From assembly GCA_036821645.1 (NCBI GenBank), contig DAISJD010000027.1:1-30567 (forward strand): DNA of 30,567 bases. Reading direction: 5' to 3'. A program made the translations under genes and the position numbers. Numbering within the stretch: position 1 is the first letter of the stretch; each line of letters starts with the position of its first letter. The notes below the pieces were generated by a model. That model was not told the DNA's origin. It saw only the letters and a list, made by a program, of their open reading frames with translations, and did not search any database. Positions 16,783 through 25,048 of this stretch are shown piece after piece. This DNA is from DAISJD01 sp036821645 (GTDB lineage: Bacteria; Pseudomonadota; Alphaproteobacteria; ATCC43930; CGMCC-115725).

Positions 16783-17735
16783 TGGTACGCCGAAAAGGTG
16801 TACCGATTCACGGCTGGATTGCATTTGACAAACCTGTCGGCATGGGCTCGACCCAGGCGGTCAGCCTGATCAAGCGGATCACCGGGGCGCAAAAAGTTGG
16901 CCATGGCGGAACGCTCGACCCGCTGGCCTCGGGGATGTTGCCGATCGCCTTGGGTGAAGCAACCAAAACCGTCCAATGGGCCATGACCGGTTCGAAAACC
17001 TATCATTTGACCGTGAGATGGGGCCTTGCGACGGTGACGGACGATGCCGAAGGAGCCATCACCGAAACCCATACCCACCGGCCCGACCCAGCCGCCATTC
17101 TGGCGGCGTTACCTCGTTTCACCGGCGATATCCTGCAAGTGCCATCAACCTACAGCGCCGTTCACGTCGATGGCAAACGGGCCTATGATCTGGCACGGGC
17201 GGGACAGACCGTCACCCTCGATGCGCGTCCGGTCAGAGTCGACCGATTCTCCCTGATCGATTGCCCCGATGACGACCATGCCCGGTTCGAGGTTGTGTGC
17301 GGTAAGGGGGTTTACATGCGCAGCCTAGGCCGCGATCTTGCGCGATTTTTAGGAACTTGCGCCCATCTTTCAGCCTTGCGTCGGTTGTCGGTAGGAAAAT
17401 TTCAGGTCGATCATGCGATTTCCATAGACCAAATCGACGATCTCGGGCATACACAGGGGCTATCCGAGCATCTGTTGCCGATTGAGACCGCGCTGGACGA
17501 CATCCCGGCCCTGGCCTTAACGGAGACTGAAGCGCAACGCCTGCGGTTGGGTCAAGTGATCAGGCCGTCGCTCCTGTCGGATCAGGAACATCTCTCACAC
17601 AGTTTCTGTGGCAAGACGGACGCAGTGTCCGATATTGCCGGATTCATTGTGTGTGCCATGGTCGGGCAAAAACCTGTTGCCCTTGCCACGCTCGAGAATG
17701 GCTTGCTTCGGTCGATGCGTGTTTTGAATCTTTGA
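16782..17735 (+). CDS. truB: tRNA pseudouridine(55) synthase
   Basis: TruB converts U55 in the T-loop of tRNAs to pseudouridine and also acts as a tRNA folding aid. The 317-residue protein has the motif GGTLDPLASGMLPI with the predicted catalytic aspartate at residue 46. It also has the KTY motif, the PSTYSAVHVDGKRAYDLAR segment near 122-140, and GKGVYMRSLGRDL near 173-185. Residues from about 250 form the C-terminal extension where other TruBs carry a small accessory domain; it is present here but not clearly PUA-like. Its ATG overlaps the rbfA stop by one base. rpsO follows after 16 nt. It is the sixth gene of the rimP-pnp operon, in its common position. Confidence 0.96.
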   Translation: MVRRKGVPIHGWIAFDKPVGMGSTQAVSLIKRITGAQKVGHGGTLDPLASGMLPIALGEATKTVQWAMTGSKTYHLTVRWGLATVTDDAEGAITETHTHRPDPAAILAALPRFTGDILQVPSTYSAVHVDGKRAYDLARAGQTVTLDARPVRVDRFSLIDCPDDDHARFEVVCGKGVYMRSLGRDLARFLGTCAHLSALRRLSVGKFQVDHAISIDQIDDLGHTQGLSEHLLPIETALDDIPALALTETEAQRLRLGQVIRPSLLSDQEHLSHSFCGKTDAVSDIAGFIVCAMVGQKPVALATLENGLLRSMRVLNL

Positions 17736-17751
17736 CTGAAAGGACGACACG

Positions 17752-18021
17752 ATGTCGATCTCGGCTGAACGCAAACAAGAATTGATCAAGGACTATGCAA
17801 CGGCTCCCGGCGATACGGGTTCACCGGAAGTACAAGTTGCCATCCTGACTGAGCGGATTCGCAATCTGACCGATCATTTGGGCGACCATAAGAAGGACTT
17901 TCATAGTCGTCGCGGTCTTTTGGTCATGGTCGGCCAACGCCGCTCGCTGCTTGATTATTTGAAGCGTAAAGATGTGAAGCGTTACGAACAGCTTATTACG
18001 CGTTTGGGTCTGCGCCGCTGA
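17752..18021 (+). CDS. rpsO: 30S ribosomal protein S15
   Basis: S15 is a primary 16S rRNA-binding protein of the central domain and contacts the 50S subunit in a bridge. The 89-residue protein has exactly the normal length. It starts MSISAERKQELIKDYA and contains the universal signature GSPEVQVAILTERI (about 23-36), the LTDHLGDHKKDFHSRRGLL helix and the conserved RRSLLDYLK motif. The ATG has an AAGGA ribosome-binding site. In E. coli S15 represses its own translation by binding its mRNA leader. Here the upstream gap is only 16 nt after truB, so any such control would have to use truB coding sequence. Confidence 0.98.
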   Translation: MSISAERKQELIKDYATAPGDTGSPEVQVAILTERIRNLTDHLGDHKKDFHSRRGLLVMVGQRRSLLDYLKRKDVKRYEQLITRLGLRR

Positions 18022-18549
18022 TCGGGTTTACTACCCTGGCCATATTCATGCCAACCGACACTTCATGCCCTGAAAGATCCGTGACGCACGGAATTTCAGG
18101 GCATTGGTCGTTGGTCGACGGTTTTCGATTCACGATAAATCCAAAGCGCTTTATCGCTCCGTTGACGATGATGCGGCGATCCCTCGCGGGTGTTGCCGCA
18201 TTTCTTTTGCGCGATCGACACCCACGATTGGCAAGGTGCGCGGGGCGATGAAACGGTCATCATTCTCCCCGATCGCGAGGGCATGGGAACGGTGCCACCC
18301 ACGCTGTGCGGGACTTGCTGCCGTTTCAAACGCCCCCCCACGCTCAGCCGATACCGATATAGCTCTGGCAGCACGAGACCCGTTTCGGTCGATTGTCGCC
18401 GCCATTACCACCACCCGTCAGGGCCGCTTGCGGGTCGTATGGCGATCCGCGCCATCCACCCCACGACAGGCCCATTCCATTCGTCGCCGTTTCCATACTG
18501 ACGTGGGAACGACAGGACCATTAGAAATCACCCAAAGGGGTAAACCCAT
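18022..18549 (+). other. Long rpsO-pnp intergenic region
   Basis: This 528-nt gap carries no gene I can support. Several open frames cross it, but none resembles a known protein and their composition is not coding-like. It contains a strong two-part hairpin at 18065-18104, a 7-bp hairpin (18133-18139 with 18150-18156) and a 7-bp hairpin (18489-18495 with 18504-18510, one wobble) close to the pnp start. By analogy with E. coli rpsO-pnp, a terminator or read-through site, an internal pnp promoter and an RNase III-cut leader may be here. Confidence 0.55.
18065..18104 (+). terminator. Strong hairpin after rpsO (terminator or RNase III site)
   Basis: An 11-bp outer stem (18065-18075 with 18094-18104) and a 5-bp inner stem (18078-18082 with 18088-18092) form a long interrupted hairpin 43 nt after the rpsO stop. 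No U-tract follows, so RNase III processing or mRNA stabilisation is as likely as termination. Confidence 0.5.
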
Positions 18550-20676
18550 ATGTTTACTATCTTCCGCAAGGAAATAGACTGGGGCGGACGTCGCCTCATC
18601 ATCGAAACCGGTAAGATCGCGCGCCAAGCTGATGGTGCGGTGCTTGTTACATACGGCGAGACGACGGTGCTGTGCACGGCCGTTGGGGCCAAATCCGTCA
18701 AGCCAGGCCAGGATTTCTTTCCGCTCACCGTGAATTATCAGGAAAAAACCTTCGCTGCCGGCAAGATCCCCGGCGGATTCTTCAAGCGCGAAGGACGTCC
18801 CAGCGAAAAGGAAACCTTGGTTTCCCGTCTGATCGATCGACCGATCCGCCCCTTGTTCGCCGATGGTTTTCTCAATGAAACCCAAGTCGTCGCCACGGTT
18901 TTGTCCCATGATTTGGAAAACGATCCCGACATCGTCGCCATGATCGGTGCATCGGCCGCCTTGACGATCTCCGGCATTCCTTTCATGGGACCGATCGGGG
19001 CCGCCCGTGTCGGATACAGCGATGGGGCCTTCGTTCTCAATCCGCGCATGGACGATCACGCAACGGCAACCCTTGATCTCGTGGTCGCCGGTACGCGCGA
19101 AGGCGTGCTGATGGTCGAGTCGGAAGCCAAAGAACTCAGCGAAGCCACCATGCTGGCCGCGGTGACATTCGGGCATAATGCCTATCAACCGGTCATCGAC
19201 ATGATCATTGCGCTCGCCGAACAATGCGCAAAGGATCCCTGGGCGCTCGCCGAACCCGACGCCGCTGCCGTCGCCATCGAAACCCGTCTGCGCGATGCTG
19301 TGACGGACGATCTCAGAGCAGCCTATCAGGAACGGCAAAAATCCGTTCGCCATGAAAAAATTTCCGCCGCCAAGGCAAAACTCGCGACAGTGTTCCCGGA
19401 TGAGTCCGAACGGGAAAAGGCGGCAAAGCTGTTCAAGGATGTCGAAAAGGACATCGTGCGCGGTGCCATTCTCGAAACCGGTTTGCGCATCGACGGGCGG
19501 GACACGAAAACCGTCCGTCCGATCGTATCGGAAGTGGGCTTACTACCCCGCGCGCACGGTTCGGCGCTCTTCACCCGCGGTGAAACGCAGGCCCTGGTCG
19601 TCACCACCCTCGGTACCGGTCAAGACGAGCAAGTGATCGATGCCTTGACCGGCGAATATCGCGAAAATTTCATGCTGCACTATAACTTCCCGCCCTATTC
19701 GGTCGGTGAAGCCGGGCGGATGGGATCACCCGGTCGTCGTGAAATCGGCCATGGCAAGCTCGCCTGGCGGGCGCTGCGACCGTTGTTGCCGACCAAGGAA
19801 ACCTTCCCCTACACGATCCGCGTCGTATCAGAGATTACCGAATCGAACGGCTCTTCGTCGATGGCGAGCGTTTGCGGCGGTTCGTTGTCGATGATGGACG
19901 CCGGTGTGCCGCTGGTCCGCCCCGTCGCCGGGATCGCCATGGGCCTGATCAAGGAAGGCGAACGGTTCGCCGTTCTGACCGATATTCTGGGTGATGAAGA
20001 TCATCTGGGCGATATGGATTTCAAGGTGGCCGGGACCGAACTCGGCGTCACCGCCTTGCAAATGGATATCAAGATCACCTCGATCACCGAAGAAATCATG
20101 CGCCAGGCCTTGGCCCAAGCGCATGATGGACGCAAGCACATTCTGGGTGAAATGTCGAAGGCCCTCGAAGGGGCGCGCCATGATGTTTCGGGCAATGCGC
20201 CACGCATCACCACGATCTCGATTCCGAAGGATAAAATTCGTGAAGTGATCGGGTCGGGCGGCAAGGTCATTCGCGAAATCTGCGAAACGACCGGGGCAAA
20301 AATCGATATTGACGATGACGGGACGGTAAAGGTTTCCTCCGTCAATGCGGATTCCTCCCAAGCCGCCATCGATTGGATTCGCGGCATCGTCGCCGAACCG
20401 GAAATCGGTGTTATCTATCCGGGCAAAGTCGTGAAGGTCGTCGATTTCGGCGCTTTCGTCAATTTCCTGGGTTCACGCGATGGTCTTGTTCATATCAGCG
20501 AAGTCTCTCAGCAACGCATCGCCAAAGTGTCCGATCACCTGAAAATGGGCGACACCGTCAAGGTGAAGGTTCTGGGCTTCGACGATCGTGGCAAGGTCAA
20601 GCTCAGCATGAAACAAGTCGATCAAGAAACTGGTGCCGATCTGGTCGGCAAAAAAGACGATGGAGCCGCCCAATAA
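18550..20676 (+). CDS. pnp: Polyribonucleotide nucleotidyltransferase (PNPase)
   Basis: PNPase degrades RNA 3' to 5' by phosphorolysis and is a core part of the RNA degradosome. The 708-residue protein has the full domain set: RNase PH domain 1 (about 10-145), the all-helical linker (about 150-230), and RNase PH domain 2 (about 310-460, with GDRALRP-like motifs and SNGSSSMASVCGGSL). A KH domain follows with the GSGGKVIREI loop starting at 568, then a C-terminal S1 domain (about 620-690) with GKVVKVVDFGAFVNF and HISEVS. The start is ATG at 18550 with an AGGGG site. That site can form a short GGG/CCC pairing across the start region, so translational autocontrol, as known in E. coli, is plausible. 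A strong terminator closes the operon. Confidence 0.98.
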   Translation: MFTIFRKEIDWGGRRLIIETGKIARQADGAVLVTYGETTVLCTAVGAKSVKPGQDFFPLTVNYQEKTFAAGKIPGGFFKREGRPSEKETLVSRLIDRPIRPLFADGFLNETQVVATVLSHDLENDPDIVAMIGASAALTISGIPFMGPIGAARVGYSDGAFVLNPRMDDHATATLDLVVAGTREGVLMVESEAKELSEATMLAAVTFGHNAYQPVIDMIIALAEQCAKDPWALAEPDAAAVAIETRLRDAVTDDLRAAYQERQKSVRHEKISAAKAKLATVFPDESEREKAAKLFKDVEKDIVRGAILETGLRIDGRDTKTVRPIVSEVGLLPRAHGSALFTRGETQALVVTTLGTGQDEQVIDALTGEYRENFMLHYNFPPYSVGEAGRMGSPGRREIGHGKLAWRALRPLLPTKETFPYTIRVVSEITESNGSSSMASVCGGSLSMMDAGVPLVRPVAGIAMGLIKEGERFAVLTDILGDEDHLGDMDFKVAGTELGVTALQMDIKITSITEEIMRQALAQAHDGRKHILGEMSKALEGARHDVSGNAPRITTISIPKDKIREVIGSGGKVIREICETTGAKIDIDDDGTVKVSSVNADSSQAAIDWIRGIVAEPEIGVIYPGKVVKVVDFGAFVNFLGSRDGLVHISEVSQQRIAKVSDHLKMGDTVKVKVLGFDDRGKVKLSMKQVDQETGADLVGKKDDGAAQ

Positions 20677-20703
20677 CGGCGTAGCCATTCGCAACGGATG
20701 ATG

Positions 20704-20744
20704 CCCCCTGTATTTCTTGCCTTGAAATCAGGGGGTATTTTTTT
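20704..20744 (+). terminator. Intrinsic terminator of the pnp operon
   Basis: A 12-bp stem with one bulged T (20704-20716 with 20724-20735) closes a 7-nt loop and is followed by a run of seven Ts. It lies 27 nt after the pnp stop and is canonical. Confidence 0.92.
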
Positions 20745-20787
20745 GATGATTGATTAAACGCATCCCATGCTCTGATCTTGGTCTTCC

Positions 20788-21534
20788 ATGTCCTGTTCTC
20801 TTCCCTCTATCCTCCCGCATTTGATCGGCCATCGCGGAGCCGCAGCCCACGCCCCCGAGAATAGTTTGGCGGGGTTTTCGGCCGCCCACCGGCTGGGCGT
20901 CACTTGGGTCGAGGTCGATGTGCGTCTAACGGGGGATGGGCGGCTTATCTTGCTGCATGACGATACGGTCGACCGCACGACAGACGGCAACGGTCGTGCC
21001 GCCGACCTCTCGCTTGAGGTCATTAGTTCTTTCGATGCTGGGGGATGGTTCGCGCCGGAATTTAGCGGCATCCTCGTGCCAACTGTCGAAGAAGCCATCG
21101 ACCAAGCCCTGGCTTTGAACCTTGGCATCAACTTTGAAATCAAACCCCATGCCGGTTCCGAAATCGAGACGGGGCATGCCTTGGCGGACTTGCTCGATAC
21201 TGCGTGGCCGACGACCGCCCCACCACCGCTTTTATCCAGTTTCTCGATCGACAGCCTCGTTGCTGCAAAAAAAAGAGCCCCGCATCTCTACCGCGGCTTG
21301 CTTGTCGCGGATATTCCTGAAAATTGGCAGGACCGTGTCGCCGAAACCGGCGCGCAGGCGCTGCATTGTCATCATGAGTGCCTCAACAAAGACAAGATCG
21401 CCATGATCCGCGATCATGGCCTGGCGGCCCTATGCTATACAGTGAATGACCCTGTGCGCGGGCGACACTTGCGTGAATGGGGCATAACGAGCATAATTAC
21501 CGACGATCCAGTGGCATTGATGAGGATTTATTAA
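20788..21534 (+). CDS. ugpQ: Glycerophosphodiester phosphodiesterase, cytosolic UgpQ type
   Basis: The enzyme hydrolyses glycerophosphodiesters from phospholipid turnover to glycerol-3-phosphate and an alcohol. The 248-residue protein is a single GDPD TIM barrel without a signal peptide, like UgpQ. Catalytic and metal-site motifs are intact: HRGAAAHAPENS (15-26, with His15, Arg16 and Glu25), EVDVRLTGDG (with Glu42 and Asp44) and LLHDDTVDRTTDG with the second catalytic His57. INFEIKP near 113-119 supplies a further metal-linked acid. It lies alone between the pnp terminator and a flavoenzyme gene; no glycerol-phosphate transporter is near. The ribosome-binding site is weak and the start is chosen by family alignment. 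The symbol is used by similarity in type, not proven orthology. Confidence 0.9.
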   Translation: MSCSLPSILPHLIGHRGAAAHAPENSLAGFSAAHRLGVTWVEVDVRLTGDGRLILLHDDTVDRTTDGNGRAADLSLEVISSFDAGGWFAPEFSGILVPTVEEAIDQALALNLGINFEIKPHAGSEIETGHALADLLDTAWPTTAPPPLLSSFSIDSLVAAKKRAPHLYRGLLVADIPENWQDRVAETGAQALHCHHECLNKDKIAMIRDHGLAALCYTVNDPVRGRHLREWGITSIITDDPVALMRIY

Positions 21535-21604
21535 GGTTATTGATCCGATAATATTCATGTTTGCTGATATAATCCTTCCTCGTTCCGCGCCCCTTCAATA
21601 TCTA

Positions 21605-21633
21605 TTGACGTCGATAATCCACGACCCTATTGC
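21605..21633 (+). promoter_or_regulatory. Candidate promoter for the nitronate-monooxygenase-like gene
   Basis: TTGACG (21605-21610) is 17 nt from TATTGC (21628-21633) in the AT-rich gap 21535-21760. The -35 is good, the -10 weak. A 66-codon hydrophobic open frame (21557-21757) covers the same stretch but lacks a ribosome-binding site and is not called. Confidence 0.35.
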
Positions 21634-21760
21634 GGTTTATGCATCTTTCTCCTTCGCTTTATTGGTGGATCAGCTTATAAGATCTGCCTTTTATGCGGTC
21701 ATGCTCGCCTTCGCCATGAGGCAGCCTTGTTCGCCGTTATTCGTTTGGGAGTTGTGAGAC

Positions 21761-23158
21761 GTGAAGGCGTTAAAACCGCTGGTTATTTCTGGTCGTGAGG
21801 TACTGCCGCTGGTCGAGGGCGGTAAAGGGATCTCCGTATCGAATGGGGAAAGCTCGGGTGCCTGGGCCGCGGCCGGTGGTGTCGGTACTTTTTCCGGTGT
21901 GAATGCCGATACGATCGACGAGCATGGCCACCAAATCGATCAGCGGTATTACGGCACGACCCGGCGCGAACGGCACGATGAACTGATCAAATACGCCATT
22001 CGGGGCGGTATTTATCAGGCAAAGGTCGCCCATGAGCGATCGAACGGTCAGGGTCGCTTGCACATGAACGTCTTGTGGGAAATGGGCGCAGCGGAGCCCA
22101 TTTTGCACGGTGTTCTCGAAGGAGCGAAGGGTCTCATTCATGGTGTGACCTGCGGGGCTGGCATGCCCTATAAAATTGCGGAAATCTGCGCCCATTACGG
22201 GGTTTACTATTATCCGATCGTTTCTTCCGCCCGGGCGTTCAAGGCGCTCTGGAAGCGGGCCTATCATAAATATGCCGCACTTTTAGGCGGCGTCGTCTAT
22301 GAAGACCCCTGGCTTGCAGGCGGCCATAACGGTCTTTCCAATTCCGAAGATCCCGAAAAACCGGAAGACCCCTTGCCACGGGTGCGCGAATTGCGCACGA
22401 CGATGCGCGAATTCGGTCTTGCCGACACCCCGATTTTCATGGCGGGCGGGGTTTGGCGGCTGGATGAGTGGCAAGAGTGGATCGATAATCCCGATCTCGG
22501 CCCGGTTGCCTTTCAGTTCGGGACGCGTCCGCTTCTCACAGTGGAAAGTCCGATTTCGGTAGCCTGGAAAAAACGCCTCCTCACCATCAAGGCAGGCGAC
22601 GTCTATTTGAATCGGTTCAGTCCGACGGGTTTCTATTCATCGGCCGTGCGCAATGCCTTTCTCGCCGATTTACAGGGGCGAGCCGAGCGGCAAATTGCTT
22701 TTTCGGCCGAACCGGTCGGCGATCATACCGTTGCCATGCCGATTGGTGCCCGTGGACGCCTCGTCTATGTCACGGATCATGACCGCAATGCCGCCCAACA
22801 TTGGATGTCTCTCGGCTTTACCGAAGCCTTACGGACTCCCGATTCTACGTTGATCTTTGTGACTGCGGCATCAGCAGAAGAAATTCGCATCGATCAGGCG
22901 GATTGCATGGGCTGTCTGTCGGCCTGCAATTTTTCGAACTGGGCCCAAAACGAGTTGGGCACAACCGGCAAAAAAGCCGATCCGCGCAGTTTCTGCATTC
23001 AAAAAACACTCCAAACCATCAGTCACTCTGATGATGTCGAGCGTAACTTGATGTTTGCCGGGCATAATGCATACCGTTTTGCATCGGACCCGTTTTATGC
23101 GGGCGGGTTTGTACCGACAGTTCAGCAATTAGTTGAACGTCTCATGACCGGTGCCTGA
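21761..23158 (+). CDS. Nitronate monooxygenase/2-nitropropane dioxygenase-like flavoprotein with C-terminal cysteine cluster
   Basis: This 465-residue protein belongs to the FMN-dependent NPD/nitronate-monooxygenase barrel superfamily, which includes nitronate monooxygenases, the FabK enoyl reductase and PfaD. It starts at a GTG (21761) with a GGGAG site. Barrel features include GGVGTFSGVNAD (about 39-50), GVTCGAGMPYKI (about 128-139), FMAGGVWR (about 226-233) and GPVAFQFGTRPLLT (about 246-259), where FMN phosphate contacts are expected. After the barrel comes a C-terminal segment with C382-x2-C385-x3-C389 and C412, a spacing that could hold an Fe-S cluster. The substrate is not evident and I give no gene symbol. 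irr lies just downstream on the same strand after a 156-nt gap with an inverted repeat, so an iron link is possible. Confidence 0.75.
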   Translation: MKALKPLVISGREVLPLVEGGKGISVSNGESSGAWAAAGGVGTFSGVNADTIDEHGHQIDQRYYGTTRRERHDELIKYAIRGGIYQAKVAHERSNGQGRLHMNVLWEMGAAEPILHGVLEGAKGLIHGVTCGAGMPYKIAEICAHYGVYYYPIVSSARAFKALWKRAYHKYAALLGGVVYEDPWLAGGHNGLSNSEDPEKPEDPLPRVRELRTTMREFGLADTPIFMAGGVWRLDEWQEWIDNPDLGPVAFQFGTRPLLTVESPISVAWKKRLLTIKAGDVYLNRFSPTGFYSSAVRNAFLADLQGRAERQIAFSAEPVGDHTVAMPIGARGRLVYVTDHDRNAAQHWMSLGFTEALRTPDSTLIFVTAASAEEIRIDQADCMGCLSACNFSNWAQNELGTTGKKADPRSFCIQKTLQTISHSDDVERNLMFAGHNAYRFASDPFYAGGFVPTVQQLVERLMTGA

Positions 23159-23192
23159 TTTCTTACGCTTGTCGTTCTCGAATAATTTATTA

Positions 23193-23225
23193 GGGGTAAC
23201 GGTTTCTTTCTGATACTGTTACCCC
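23193..23225 (+). terminator. Inverted repeat between the flavoenzyme gene and irr
   Basis: An 8-bp stem (23193-23200 with 23218-23225) encloses a 17-nt pyrimidine-rich loop, 34 nt after the stop codon. No T-run follows. It could be a weak terminator or an operator of irr. Confidence 0.4.
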
Positions 23226-23314
23226 ATCAATTCTGGTCTAATGTTTGGTGGTCCGTGTCTGGATTGATCTTACGCGGTCCATCAGTTCCTTTCCTTGGTC
23301 ACGGCAAATACCCA

Positions 23315-23737
23315 ATGTCGCATCCGCAAATTTCTGCCCTTGATCGTCTGAAAACAGTCGGCCTTCGCCCGACGCGCCAACGGATTGCGTTGGCTGGTCT
23401 GCTATTCTGCGATACAGGGCGTCATATCACGGCAGAACAGTTGCATAGCGAAGCGCGAGCCCAGGAATTTCCAGTTTCACTGGCGACAATCTATAATACA
23501 TTGCATCAATTTACCGAGGCAGGCTTGCTGCGTGAAGTGGTGATTGAACCGGGCCGGTCTGTATTTGATACAAATACCGAAGACCACCATCATTTTTACA
23601 GCGAAGAAACCGGCGAATTGCAAGATATACCAGAAAATTCGATCAGCCTCAGCAACGCACCGGCCCCCCCGGACGGCACATCCATTACCCGTGTCGATGT
23701 CATTATTCGGTTAAGACGTTTGGAAAACGGCGCATAG
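23315..23737 (+). CDS. irr: Iron response regulator Irr (Fur family)
   Basis: Irr is the alphaproteobacterial Fur-family regulator that responds to haem/iron status and controls haem synthesis, iron-storage and Fe-S genes under iron limitation. From the ATG at 23315 it is 140 residues. The N-terminal winged helix runs from about 8 to 82, with LRPTRQRIALAGLL and the recognition helix SLATIYNTLHQFTEAGLL. The dimerisation half begins with the triple-histidine motif DHHHFYSE (HHH at 91-93) that marks Irr and binds haem or metal in studied members. The N-terminal haem-regulatory GCPW-type motif of Bradyrhizobium Irr is absent, as in most Irr proteins. A GTG at 23255 would add 20 residues but they look unlike the family. 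Its stop lies 3 nt from the stop of the converging methyltransferase gene. Confidence 0.9.
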   Translation: MSHPQISALDRLKTVGLRPTRQRIALAGLLFCDTGRHITAEQLHSEARAQEFPVSLATIYNTLHQFTEAGLLREVVIEPGRSVFDTNTEDHHHFYSEETGELQDIPENSISLSNAPAPPDGTSITRVDVIIRLRRLENGA

Positions 23738-23740
23738 TTT

Positions 23741-24496
23741 TTAGCACGCCTTTCCCCTGCGACAGAGGGTAATAATTTCAGGGCTTGTTTCTTCTAACGG
23801 ATTTCCATCCCAATCCCCGTAATGCGCAATCGGTGTAAACTCGGCTTTGTTGAGTTGCGCATCGATGGTTTTTACATGCGAAAAATCCATCACCGTTTTG
23901 CTACGCATAATCCGGCCATCTTTATGGTGACGCCTGATACAGACAGTGGCGGTATTGGTGACTTCATGCCAAATCAAGGCTGATTCGACATGAATTTGGT
24001 CGGAACCTACCCAATATTGCGCCATGGGGCGAAACTGACCGCGTGTCTCGTTCAGACGCACGGGAACCGGATTGATCGCATCGAACGCAAAATAACCGTC
24101 TGGCGATAAATGCCGTTGGATCGTGATGAGGGCCTGGTGGCGCGGCCCGTCACCGATGATATGCTGAAAGGCATGCCCCGTCATGATGATCAGACGATAG
24201 GGCGCGTCAACCGGCAAATCCTTGATTTCACCACAAACCCACGTCACAGCCCGGCTCAGATCCTTGAGACGCGCATAATTCAAGAAGTCCGATGACGGCT
24301 CAAGCCCTGTAACCGCAATGCCATGATCGGCAATCGCCCGGGCAAGCCGCCCAATTCCACAGCCGATATCGAGCACGGGCCCGCCCAATCGGCGCGCTAA
24401 AGACAGAAAGAATGCATCATCAGGCCCCCACGGATTTTCCAATTCAAAACGGACCGGATCGACATATTCTTGTTGCCAGACGGAATCATCCTTCAT
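23741..24496 (-). CDS. Class I SAM-dependent methyltransferase
   Basis: This 251-residue protein has a Rossmann-type methyltransferase core. VLDIGCGIGRLARAI (about 42-56) is motif I for S-adenosylmethionine. TGLEPSSDFLNYAR (about 64-77) is motif II with the acidic ribose-contact residue. LIIMTGHAFQHII (about 102-114) is the post-core strand, and LSPDGYFAFDAINP (about 129-142) is motif III-like. The C-terminal half is a beta-rich segment seen in small-molecule methyltransferases of this group (Methyltransf_25/11 type). The substrate cannot be read from sequence. The ATG at 24496 is preferred; a TTG four codons upstream (24508) is an alternative. It converges on irr with only 3 nt between stop codons, so 3' overlap of transcripts is expected. 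The SH3-protein gene lies upstream on the same strand, 42 nt away. Confidence 0.82.
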   Translation of the reverse strand: MKDDSVWQQEYVDPVRFELENPWGPDDAFFLSLARRLGGPVLDIGCGIGRLARAIADHGIAVTGLEPSSDFLNYARLKDLSRAVTWVCGEIKDLPVDAPYRLIIMTGHAFQHIIGDGPRHQALITIQRHLSPDGYFAFDAINPVPVRLNETRGQFRPMAQYWVGSDQIHVESALIWHEVTNTATVCIRRHHKDGRIMRSKTVMDFSHVKTIDAQLNKAEFTPIAHYGDWDGNPLEETSPEIITLCRRGKAC

Positions 24497-24538
24497 CGTC
24501 CCAACCAACCCGCACCGCCACGCCCCATGATGCCGATG

Positions 24539-25048
24539 TCAGGGGGCGGGAAAAATTTCTTGGGGATAGATACCGTAAAGGTCGAGGCGGCGGGTCCAGC
24601 CCCGGATTTCACCGAAATCCACCCGACACCAATCGGGACTGCTGGTCGGGCATTCCAGCAATTTCCCGATCACGCCCGGCTCCGCTTGGGCAACAGGGGT
24701 GGATGATGGGTCGGGTTTCGAACGAACGGTGCGCATTTCACCGCGTATCATTACAGACCGCTTGCCGGCGAGCGAGGTCTGATTCACCCATCCCTCCGTC
24801 CCCTCGTTATCGCGAATTTTCCGCCACACGTCAAATTCGGCAATGATTTCAACCGGTAATTCTTTTCGGGTAAATACCCAAGAAACAGGATATTTCGTCC
24901 CTGGCCCAACCCGCATATTGACCATGTTGAACTTTAACGAAACGAAACGCGGAATGGGCAAGATCTGCTTATCGGCGGCAAGGCTCAATGCAGGACAGGC
25001 CATCAGAAGCAAGCCAAGCCCGCCCAAAACCATAAACTTCCTGATCAT
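24539..25048 (-). CDS. Secreted SH3-domain protein (bacterial SH3 type, two modules)
   Basis: The 169-residue product starts with a Sec signal peptide (MIRKF basic region, LGGLGLLLMA core, likely cleavage after SLAA near 25). The mature protein carries two bacterial SH3-like modules: one with NMRVGPGTKYPVSWVF near 44-59 and VWRKIRDNEGTEGWV near 74-88, and one from about 115 to 160 with a weaker repeat of the pattern (PGVIGKLLEC, WCRVDF, GWTRR). Such domains usually sit in the periplasm and are linked to envelope or peptidoglycan binding; the exact role here is unknown. The start at 25048 keeps the basic n-region; the ATG at 25033 has a better AGGAAG site but loses those charges. It is divergent from a 2-hydroxyacid dehydrogenase gene. 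Confidence 0.8.
   Translation of the reverse strand: MIRKFMVLGGLGLLLMACPALSLAADKQILPIPRFVSLKFNMVNMRVGPGTKYPVSWVFTRKELPVEIIAEFDVWRKIRDNEGTEGWVNQTSLAGKRSVMIRGEMRTVRSKPDPSSTPVAQAEPGVIGKLLECPTSSPDWCRVDFGEIRGWTRRLDLYGIYPQEIFPAP

Noticed and set aside
18104..18577. A 157-codon open frame in the rpsO-pnp gap, and shorter frames on both strands.
   Set aside because: It runs into pnp out of frame, has low-complexity Arg/Ser composition, lacks a ribosome-binding site, and overlaps hairpins.
21557..21757. A 66-codon hydrophobic open frame upstream of the flavoenzyme gene.
   Set aside because: No ribosome-binding site, AT-rich promoter-like sequence, and no recognisable family. A real small membrane protein cannot be fully excluded.
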